A program made the translations under genes and the position numbers. A stretch of DNA of 64,000 nt, from the NCBI GenBank assembly GCA_903813345.2, contig CAIIXF020000012.1, forward strand, positions 36,500,528 to 36,564,527, in the 5' to 3' direction. Shown one piece after another: positions 36,001-48,000 of this stretch. The notes beneath the pieces are model-generated. The model had not been told where the DNA came from and made no database searches. It was given only the letters and a program-made list of their open reading frames with translations. Position 1 is the stretch's first letter. The number at the start of each line of letters is the position of its first letter. The stretch comes from Owenia fusiformis. Taxonomy: Eukaryota > Annelida > Polychaeta > Sabellida > Oweniidae.

Positions 36001-39000
36001 AAGCGACACTTTCTGGCATATTCTCTCCAATGGTTGTTGGCGTAATAGCTCCAAATGTAAGTAAATGCAAGCGACACTTTCTGGCATATTCTCTCCAATG
36101 GTTGTTGGTGTAATAGCTCCAAATGTAAGTAAATGCAAGCGACACTTTCTGGCATATTCTCTCCAATGGTTGTTGGCGTAATAGCTCCAAATGTAAGTAA
36201 ATGCAAGCGACACTTTCTGGCATATTCTCTCCAATGGTTGTTGGTGTAATAGCTCCAAATGTAAGTAAATGCAAGCGACACTTTCTGGCATATTCTCTCC
36301 AATGGTTGTTGGTGTAATAGCTCCAAATGTAAGTAAATGCAAGCGACACTTTCTGGCATATTCTCTCCAATGGTTGTTTGTGTAATAGCTCCAAATGTAA
36401 GTAAATGCAAGCGACACTTTCTGGCATATTCTCTCCTATGGTTGTTGGCGTAATAGCTCCAAATGTAAGTAAATGCAAGCGACACTTTCTGGCATATTCT
36501 CTCTAATTGTTGTTGGTGTAATAGCTCCAAATGTAAGTAAATGCAAGCGACACTTTCTGGCATATTCTCTCCAATGGTTGTTGGTGTAATAGCTCCAAAT
36601 GTAAGTAAATGCAAGCGACACTTTCTGGCATATTCTCTCCAATGGTTGTTGGTGTAATAGCTCCAAATGTAAGTAAATGCAAGCGACACTTTCTGGCATA
36701 TTCTCTCCAATGGTTGTTGGTGTAATAGCTCCAAATGTAAGTAAATGCAAGCGACACTTTCTGGCATATTCTCTCCAATGGTTGTTGGTGTAATAGCTCC
36801 AAATGTAAGTAAATGCAAGCGACACTTTCTGGCATATTCTCTCCAATGGTTGTTGGTGTAATAGCTCCAAATGTAAGTAAATGCAAGCGACACTTTCTGG
36901 CATATTCTCTCCAATGGTTATTGGTGTAATAGCTCCAAATGTAAGTAAATGCAAGCGACACTTTCTGGCATATTCTCTCCAATGGTTGTTGGTGTAATAG
37001 CTCCAAATGTAAGTAAATGCAAGCGACACTTTCTGGCATATTCTCTCGAATGGTTGTTGGCGTAATAGCTCCAACTGTAAGTAAATGCAAGCGACACTTT
37101 CTGGCATATTCTCTCCAATGGTTGTTGGTGTAATAGCTCCAAATGTAAGTAAATGCAAGCGACACTTTCTGGCATATTCTCTCCAATGGTTGTTGGTGTA
37201 ATAGCTACAAATGTAAGTAAATGCAAGCGACACTTTCTGGCATATTCTCTCCAATGGTTGTTGGTGTAATAGCTCCAAATGTAAGTAAATGCAAGCGACA
37301 CTTTCTGGCATATTCTCTCCAATGGTTGTTGGTGTAATAGCTCCAAATGTAAGTAAATGCAAGCGACACTTTCTGGCATATTCTCTCCAATGGTTGTTGG
37401 TGTAATAGCTCCAAATGTAAGTAAATGCAAGCGACACTTTCTGGCATATTCTCTCCAATGGTTGTTGGTGTAATAGCTCCAAATGTAGGTAAATGCAAGC
37501 GACACTTTCTGGCATATTCTCTCCAATGGTTGTTGGCGTAATAGCTCCAAATGTAAGTAAATGCAAGCGACACTTTCTGGCATATTCTCTCCAATGGTTG
37601 TTGGTGTAATAGCTCCAAATGTAAGTAAATGCAAGCGACACTTCCTGGCATATTCTCTCCAATGGTTGTTGGTGTAATAGCTCCAAATGTAAGTAAATGC
37701 AAGCGACACTTTCTGGCATATTCTCTCCAATGGTTGTTGGTGTAATAGCTCCAAATGTAAGTAAATGCAAGCGACACTTTCTGGTATATTCTCTCCAATG
37801 GTTGTTGGTGTAATAGCTCCAAATGTAAGTAAATGCAAGCGACACTTTCTGGCATATTCTCTCCAATGGTTGTTGGTGTAATAGCTCCAAATGTAAGTAA
37901 ATGCAAGCGACACTTTCTGGCATATTCTCTCCAATGGTTGTTGGTGTAATAGCTCCAAATGTAAGTAAATGCAAGCGACACTTTCTGGCATATTCTCTCC
38001 AATGGTTGTTGGTGTAATAGCTCCTAATGTAAGTAAATGCAAGCGACACTTTCTGGCATATTCTCTCAAATGGTTGTTGGTGTAATAGCTCCAAATGTAA
38101 GTAAATGCAAGCGACACTTTCTGGCATATTCTCTCCAATGGTTGTTGGTGTAATAGCTCCAAATGTAAGTAAATGCAAGCGACACTTTCTGGCATATTCT
38201 CTCCAATGGTTGTTGGTGTAATAGCTCCAAATGTAAGTAAATGCAAGCGACACTTTCTGGCATATTCTCTCCAATGGTTGTTGGTGTAATAGCTCCAAAT
38301 GTAAGAAAATGCAAGCGACACTTTCTGGCATATTCTCACCCATGGTTGTTGGCGTAATAGCTCCAAATGTAAGTAAATGCAAGCGACACTTTCTGGCATA
38401 TTCTCTCCAATGGTTGTTGGTGTAATAGCTCCAAATGTAAGTAAATGCAAGCGACACTTTCTGGCATATTCTCTCCAATGGTTGTTGGTGTAATAGCTCC
38501 AAATGTAAGTAAATGCAAGCGACACTTTCTGGCATATTCTCTCCAATGGTTGTTGGTGTAATAGCTCCAAATGTAAGTAAATGCAAGCGACACTTTCTGG
38601 CATATTCTCTCGAATGGTTGTTGGTGTAATAGCTCCAAATGTAAGTAAATGCAAGCGACACTTTCTGGCATATTCTCTCCAATGGTTGTTGGTGTAATAG
38701 CTCCAAATGTAAGTAAATGCAAGCGACACTTTCTGGCATATTCTCTCCAATGGTTGTTGGTGTAATAGCTCCATATGTAAGTAAATGCAAGCGACACTTT
38801 CTGGCATATTCTCTCCAATGGTTGTTGGTGTAATAGCTCCAAATGTAAGTAAATGCAAGCGACACTTTCTGGCATATTCTCTCCAATGGTTGTTGGCGTA
38901 ATAGCTCCAAATGTAAGTAAATGCAAGCGACACTTTCTGGCATATTCTCTCCAATGGTTGTTGGTGTAATAGCTCCAAATGTAAGTAAATACAAGCGACA

Positions 39001-42000
39001 CATTCTGGCATATTCTCTCCAATGGTTGTTGGTGTAATAGCTCCAAATGTAAGTAAATGCAAGCGACACTTTCTGGCATATTCTCTCCAATGGTTGTTGG
39101 TGTAATAGCTCCAAATGTAAGTAAATGCAAGCGACACTTTCTGGCATATTCTCACCCATGGTTGTTGGCGTAATAGCTCCAAATGTAAGTAAATGCAAGC
39201 GACACTTTCTGGCATATTCTCTCCAATGGTTGTTGGCGTAATAGCTCCAAATGTAAGTAAATGCAAGCGACACTTTCTGGCATATTCTCTCCAATGGTTG
39301 TTGGTGTAATAGCTCCAAATGTAAGTAAATGCAAGCGACACTTTCTGGCATATTCTCTCCAATGGTTGTTGGCGTAATAGCTCCAAATGTAAGTAAATGC
39401 AAGCGACACTTTCTGACATATTCTCTCCAATTGTTGTTGGTGTAATAGCTCCAAATGTAAGTAAATGCAAGCGACACTTTCTGACATATTCTCTCCAATT
39501 GTTGTTGGTGTAATAGCTCCAAATGTAAGTAAATGCAAGCGACACTTTCTGGCATATTCTCTCCAATGGTTGTTGGTGTAATAGCTCCAAATGTAAGTAA
39601 ATGCAAGCGACACTTTCTGGTATATTCTCTCCAATGGTTGTTGGCGTAATAGCTCCAAATGTAAGTAAATGCAAGCGACACTTTCTGGCATATTCTCTCC
39701 AATGGTTGTTGGCGTAATAGCTCCAAATGTAAGTAAATGCAAGCGACACTTTCTGGCATATTCTCTCCAATGGTTGTTGGTGTAATAGCTCCAAATGTAA
39801 GTAAATGCAAGCGACACTTTCTGGCATAATCTCTCCAATGGTTGTTGGTGTAATAGCTCCAAATGTAAGTAAATGCAAGCGTCACTTTCTGGCATATTCT
39901 CTCCTATGGTTGTTGGCGTAATAGCTCCAAATGTAAGTAAATGCAAGCGACACTTTCTGGCATATTCTCTCCAATGGTTGTTGGTGTAATAGCTCCAAAT
40001 GTAAGTAAATGCAAGCGACGCATTCTGGCATATTCTCTCTAATTGTTGTTGGTGTAATAGCTCCAAATGTAAGTAAATGCAAGCGACACTTTCTGGTATA
40101 TTCTCTCCAATGGTTGTTGGTGTAATAGCTCCAAATGTAAGTAAATGCAAGCGACACTTTCTGACATATTCTCTCCAATGGTTGTTGGTGTAATAGCTCC
40201 AAATGTAAGTAAATGCAAGCGACACTTTCTGGCATATTCTCTCCAATGGTTGTTGGCGTAATAGCTCCAAATGTAAGTAAATGCAAGCGACACTTTCTGG
40301 CATATTCTCTCCAATGGTTGTTGGTGTAATAGCTCCAAATGTAAGTAAATGCAAGCGACACTTTCTGGCATAATCTCTCCAATGGTTGTTGGTGTAATAG
40401 CTCCAAATGTAAGTAAATGCAAGCGTCACTTTCTGGCATATTCTCTCCTATGGTTGTTGGTGTAATAGCTCCAAATGTAAGTAAATGCAAGCGACACTTT
40501 CTGGCATATTCTCTCCAATGGTTGTTGGTGTAATAGCTCCAAATGTAAGTAAATGCAAGCGACACTTTCTGGCATATTCTCTCCAATGGTTGTTGGTGTA
40601 ATAGCTCCAAATGTAAGTAAATGCAAGCGACACTTTCTGGTATATTCTCTCCAATGGTTGTTGGCGTAATAGCTCCAAATGTAAGTAAATGCAAGCGACA
40701 CTTTCTGGCATATTCTCTCCAATGGTTGTTGGTGTAATAGCTCCAAATGTAAGTAAATGCAAGCGACACTTTCTGGCATATTCTCTCTAATTGTTGTTGG
40801 TGTAATAGCTCCAAATGTAGGTAAATGCAAGCGACACTTTCTGGCATATTCTCTCCAATGGTTGTTGGTGTAATAGCTCCAAATGTAAGTAAATGCAAGC
40901 GACACTTTCTGGCATATTCTCTCCAATGGTTGTTGGTGTAATAGCTACAAATGTAAGTAAATGCAAGCGACACTTTCTGGCATATTCTCTCCAATGGTTG
41001 TTGGCGTAATAGCTCCAAATGTAAGTAAATGCAAGCGACACTTTCTGGCATATTCTCTCCAATGGTTATTGGTGTAATAGCTCCAAATGTAAGTAAATGC
41101 AAGCGACACTTTCTGGCATATTCTCTCCAATGGTTGTTGGCGTAATAGCTCCAAATGTAAGTAAATGCAAGCGACACTTTCTGGCATATTCTCTCCAATG
41201 GTTATTGGTGTAATAGCTCCAAATGTAAGTAAATGCAAGCGACACTTTCTGGCATATTCTCTCCAATGGTTGTTGGTGTAATAGCTCCAAATGTAAGTAA
41301 ATGCAAGCGACACTTTCTGGCATATTCTCTCCAATGGTTGTTGGCGTAATAGCTCCAACTGTAAATAAATGCAAGCGACACTTTCTGGCATATTCTCTCC
41401 AATGGTTGTTGGTGTAATAGCTCCAAATGTAAGTAAATGCAAGCGACACTTTCTGGCATATTCTCTCGAATGGTTGTTGGTGTAATAGCTCCAAATGTAA
41501 GTAAATGCAAGCGACACTTTCTGGCATATTCTCTCCAATGGTTGTTGGTGTAATAGCTCCAAATGTAAGTAAATGCAAGCGACACTTTCTGGCATATTCT
41601 CTCCAATGGTTGTTGGTGTAATAGCTCCAAATGTAAGTAAATGCAAGCGACACTTTCTGGCATATTCTCTCCAATGGTTGTTGGCGTAATAGCTCCAAAT
41701 GTAAGTAAATGCAAGCGACACTTTCTGGCATATTCTCTCCAATGGTTGTTGGCGTAATAGCTCCAAATGTAAGTAAATGCAAGCGACACTTTCTGAAATA
41801 TTCTCTCCAATGGTTGTTGGCGTAATAGCTCCAAATGTAAGTAAATACAAGCGACACTTTCTGACATATTCTCTCCAATGGTTGTTGGCGTAATAGCTCC
41901 ATATGTAAGTAAATGCAAGCGACACTTTCTGGAATATTCTCTCCAATGGTTGTTGGCGTAATAGCTCCAAATGTAAGTAAATGCAAGCGACACTTTCTGG

Positions 42001-45000
42001 CATATTCTCTCCAATGGTTGTTGGTGTAATAGCTCCAAATGTAAGTAAATGCAAGCGACACTTTCTGGAATATTCTCTCCAATGGTTGTTGGTGTAATAG
42101 CTCCAAATGTAAGTAAATGCAAGCGAAACTTTCTGGCATATTCTCTCCAATGGTTGTTGGCGTAATAGCTCCAAATGTAAGTAAATGCAAGCGACACTTT
42201 CTGGCATATTCTCTCCAATGGTTGTTGGTGTAATAGCTCCAAATGTAAGTAAATGCAAGCGACACATTCTGGCATATTCTCTCTAATTGTTGTTGGTGTA
42301 ATAGCTCCAAATGTAAGTAAATGCAAGCGACACTTTCTGGCATATTCTCTCCAATGGTTGTTGGTGTAATAGCTCCAAATGTAAGTAAATGCAAGCGACA
42401 CTTTCTGGCATATTCTCTCCAATGGTTGTTGGTGTAATAGCTCCAAATGTAAGTAAATGCAAGCGACACTTTCTGGCATATTCTCTCCAATGGTTGTTGG
42501 CGTAATAGCTCCAAATGTAAGTAAATGCAAGCGACACTTTCTGGCATATTATCTCCAATGGTTGTTGGCGTAATAGCTCCAAATGTAAGTAAATGCAAGC
42601 GACACTTTCTGACATATTCTCTCCAATGGTTGTTGGTGTAATAGCTCCAAATGTAAGTAAATGCAAGCGACACATTCTGGCATATTCTCTCCAATGGTTG
42701 TTGGTGTAATAGCTCCAAATGTAAGTAAATGCAAGCGACACTTTCTGGCATATTCTCTCCAATGGTTGTTGGTGTAATAGCTCCAAATGTAAGTAAATGC
42801 AAGCGACACTTTCTGGCATATTCTCTCCAATGGTTGTTGGTGTAATAACTCTAAATGTAAGTAAATGCAAGCGACACTTTCTGGCATATTCTCTCCAATG
42901 GTTGTTGGTGTAATAGCTCCAAATGTAAGTAAATGCAAGCGACACTTTCTGGCATATTCTCTCCAATGGTTGTTGGTGTAATAGCTCCAAATGTAAGTAA
43001 ATGCAAGCGACACTTTCTGAAATATTCTCTAAAATGGCTATTGTGGGTGATAGCTTAAAATGTAAGTACATATTATAATCAACACTTTCTGGCATTTTCT
43101 CACCAATGATTGTTCGGGAAGCATCGGAGTAACACATCGACTCATACCTATAAAATAGGACACATACGTAGGTTAAACAACTTCTCAGCAAATATCAGAA
43201 AATGTCAAAATGTCACCCGAAGTTTTTCACAAAGATGTAAAATGTAAAATACTATATGTGAAATATAACAAAGTATATTTGGGTTAAACCTCATCATTGT
43301 TACACATTGGTTGAGTTATGATTGCTATGACTACACATGTATTCATTGGTATCAATAATTGAAAAAATCATGGATTAAAGATCATTAATTTTAATAATAA
43401 CATTTATTGTCAACGAAGTCACAAATCCGCCAAGACACTAATTTTGAAATAATCACAGTTTCCACATAATTTGAGTCAATTGAAAAACAAGAGCTTGAGT
43501 TAAGTGAAACCAACGGCGAACGTAATACCCGGAACGTTCGCAAATTGATGTTCGTTTTTTTACCGCATCCGATTTGAATTAGCCAATTAACATGGAATGC
43601 ACACTACAATTATTTTGCCATAGGCTGTAATGTTAACTTCCAATGTCCTCAAGTAAAACCAGATCGAATTTATGCTCAATCATCACCCTTACTTCAAAGC
43701 ACAATGTCTTATTTACCCAACCCGAGAAATATAATTAAAATCGGTACATTGATTTTTTTCTTGTCATGGTTTTATCTCCTCCACCCCGAAGAGCTCCATA
43801 GAATCACTCAAAATTAAGCAGTGTATAAATGCGCTGTTTTTCTGAAGTGAAAACGAAATGAACTTCAAGCTGCCCATATCAACTTGTTCCATCAACTTAC
43901 TGACTTAATGTGTCTGACCCCCCTTTGGACATAAAGTCCAGAGCTGAATATGTCAGCACATGTTGATGATTGGTAAGTAAAAACAAATGGCATCCCTTTG
44001 ACATAAAGTACAACTTATAACGTACACTGGCATGTAGCGGCCCTGATATCGATAAATTCTACACGCAATATAACCCGATTTTAGATGCTTGGTTAAAATG
44101 TAACAATCCACNNNNNNNNNNNNNNNNNNNNNNNGTATGAACACCAAATTATAACTTGCAACTAAGGAACGGCCCCAGTATTCAATACAGGGCCGTTACA
44201 AAAACTTTACACGAAAAAGCCTCGATATCCGGGCATTTACTCTTACACTGAACTGAAAATAGCATCGTCTAAACGTGTATGTCTTGGCTTCCGGGTAAGT
44301 TTATCAACATTTATACTCAATTGAAAGAGCAGTCGTGCTTATATCGTGTACCAGTTTGATTGTTTTATATGTGTGTGTATTTATAATATGATAGTCTAGT
44401 AATACCGTGTCGTTAGAACAAGTGCTAGATATCGAACTGATGACCTGAAATTAGATTATTGGACTGATCGCGCATCTGATATTAGATGATTAATTTGCAT
44501 TGAATCTGATATTAACTTGCAACCCAATACCACAGTAAATACCATGACTTTACATTAGAATGATAACACGGCCTCATATTCTAATTCATTATACGTCCAT
44601 TGCAGGCCAAAAATGTTTCAATGGGGATTTTGTAATGCACACGAGAATACATTCGATTCGTATATATTGACACCCCAGTTGTCCGAAACCCAGTTGTCCG
44701 AAACCCAATTCCCCGAAACCCAGTTGTCCGAAACCCATTACTCCGAAAAATAAAGTCATAATTTACCAGAGAAATGGGGGGGGGGGGGCGTAGCTTACTT
44801 AAGCTTACGTCAGTTTCATGCCATGTATTTGGCCAAATTAATGGCATGGACGCATTCTGATATTCATAGATCTCTCTCTCACTTTGAATTGCATCCATTG
44901 CATGGCGTTACCAGAATGGCAGGAACGGGAGATTTATTTTACATTGTGATTCTAAAAAAGGTTATTAAAACACAATATATATTACGGAACAGTTTATCTT

Positions 45001-48000
45001 ATCTTCTTTAATCTCTTTTATATAGGCAAAATAAAATGAAACATTTTGAAACAGATAAAATAAGTAATCGCATAGAACTTTAAGAATAAAACAGTATACA
45101 AATTACGTTGTCAAAATATTTCGTCGCATTTAATTTCTTAGTCTCAGTCTCTTATCAAATCGTAAAAGAATAAAACATTCTAAACTTAATCACTTGGGAT
45201 TTATGTTTCGGCATTCGTTTCAGGCATTTGTTTTTTATGTTCTTTTCCTGAAATGTATGTGTTTGACAATAATCAGAGAAAGTGAGTATACGTATAAATA
45301 TGCCACGCAAACAAACGGGTGTGACTTCAATTTCTTGTCTGTCTGAGGACGTATTGGGAACGAGGTAGAATTAAAGAATTCTTATGAACAAATGTATTGG
45401 ATAAGTTAATTTCTGATGGATCTGGATAAAATATATTTCAAAACTTTGTCAACACTAGATAACTTCATTTAGGCAGATATAGTATCTTGATATATTTGGC
45501 TATCATGCGTTTAAAATACGTTCCTAAAACTATGAAGACGTTGGGTGAGAAATATTGCTATTGTACGTTCGAAAAGTATTTGGTTGTATTTTGTAGTTCT
45601 CAAGTTACCCATGAACTTTCGTGGGCTAATTAACGTCTTGACTTAGCATATTTAGCCTAATTTTGCAATGATGTCAACGTGATTCAAATGTTATGCTGTC
45701 GTGATTCGCAGAGGTTGCAACAAGATTCGTTTTAAGAAATTGTATTTTTTGATAAGATCCCCTAATTTTCGGAGAACTTGGTTTCGGACAACTGGGTTTC
45801 GGAGAATTGAGTTTCGGACAACTGGGTCTCGGACAACTGGATTGACCCCTATGAGGGTTGATCATACATCAATTGAACATGGAGATTTTCCTGTACACTT
45901 CTCCCAAACATGTGGAATAGACTAGATGCGAGTAGAAATTATCTTGATTTATCCTATGCCAAGTAGGGTTTTAGGGAGATAAGTTGGTAAGATATATCCC
46001 GTATCCTGATTTTGAGGTTTCCATATCAAGAACCTTCATATCTCCCGTCATATCTCCCGCTTCGGTGCATATCTTCCCGCTTCGGGGCGTATCTTCCCGC
46101 ATCCAAAAAAGTGGAAATGCAATAAAATGACTTTGCATATGAATGATTTGTTTATTTTTTACACCTTGTACTACTGAAAACTCTACTTGGTATAGGATAA
46201 AGCAGTTATGTACGGTCGGTTTGGATATTGGGTTCATCCCTCGTGAGATATGCACATCTACTTTCTGTCCCTACGGTCCCTCAGGTAGATATGCATATCT
46301 CCCTCTGGAAAAACCCCATATCCAAAACCTCCGAGTACATAACCCTTATTTATCCCATGGTTAAAAGGATATAGATCGAATATCACGTGAAGATATAATT
46401 GATACGTGGATGAAGATAACATATTTTAGCAAACAATTCCCAAATCATCGAATATCACTTTTGAAACCATCGAATATCACTCTTTGAAAGGTGATATTCG
46501 ATGGTTTCAAAAGTGATATTCGATGGTTTCAAAAGTGATATTCGATGGTTTTGATTTTTTCAATTTTTTTTATTAATTCAGCAAAACGATTGTTTATGAA
46601 TACCTAGCAAGAGCTCAAAAAGTTCAATCATCTATGTATCTCAAAAAGACCTCAAAAACTGAGCTTGAATTAGAAATATGTCTTCTAAAATCTTCCTCGC
46701 CTGGACCTGATGGGATTCTACCATCACTTATTAAGTCTGTAAGACAGTTTTTAATTGATCCACTCTAGTATATATTTAACTTATCTTTTAAATCTGGTAT
46801 TTTCCCAGACGCCCTCAAATTGGCCAAAGTAACACCTGTATTTAAAAAAGGAGTCACTACAAATCCTTCGAACTATAGACCAATTTCAGTTTTATCGGTA
46901 TTTTCTAAATTGTTAGAAAAGCTCACGCACGCCAAACTCACTGGTTTTTTAGAACGTTTTGAAATTATTTTTACTTATCAATTTGGATTTCAGAAATTCA
47001 ACTCTACCTACATGGCCATTTTATATTTCATTGAACAAATTCGAAAATCAACTGATTTGGGGAAAACGAGCATTGGCATAACATTAGATTTTTCCAAGGC
47101 CTTTGACACAATTAATCATGACATTTTGATACAAAAACTTGAATATTATGGCATCAGAGGAATAGCTAAGTCCTGGTTTGAAAGTTATTTAAAAGACCGC
47201 AGACAATATGTCACCATTAACAATTATGAATCTAAACAATCATCTCTAAACTGTGGTGTTCCGCAGGGCTCGGTACTTGGACCACTATTATTTATTCTTT
47301 ACATAAATGATCTGCCTTTTGTTGACCCTAATCTAAAATTTATTATGTTTGCTGATGACACCAATCTTCTTGATAGTGATTATGATTTAAATGAACTTAT
47401 GACTAGAACTAATGCAAACTTGAATTCAATAGATGACTGGATAAAAGCAAACAAACTTTTACTTAATATTGGCAAAACCAATGCTATTCTATTTGGACCC
47501 AAAAAATCAAACAAATCTAAATCTCAAAATACGCAATGAGAACATAAATTTCCGGGATAAAATTGACTTTCTTGGAATTATTATTGATAAAAACTTGAAA
47601 TTTAAAGAGCACATAAAATCTATTGAAACAAAGATTTCTCGCGTCATTGGTTCTCTTTATCACATTAAACATCTACTTCAAATAGACAGTTTCAAAACAA
47701 TATACTACTCATTGATACACTCTTAATTAAATTATTGCAACATAATCTGGGGTAACACATTTAAATCATTTTATGATCGTCTACATAAACTGCAGAAACA
47801 ATTCTTAAGACTAGCTTTAAATAAGGATAGACTTTCTCACTCCGCTCCCTTATTTAAAGATCTTAACATATTAAATATTTTTGATGTCAACAGATATTGT
47901 ACTGGTCAGTTCATGTACAAAATCTTTAATAAGCACCCCAGTCTTCCAAAAAATCTATTTCAAGACTTGTTTGATATCAACATTAATATTCATCATCATT

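Noticed and set aside
32606-43009. CRISPR-like array
   Set aside because: Units are contiguous and identical with no unique spacers, and the context is an animal intron.
32592-43191. Many very long minus-strand ORFs (up to over 1,200 codons) with 68-residue repeats
   Set aside because: They arise because the 68-bp unit happens to lack antisense stops. The sense strand explains the unit fully as exon end plus splice donor.
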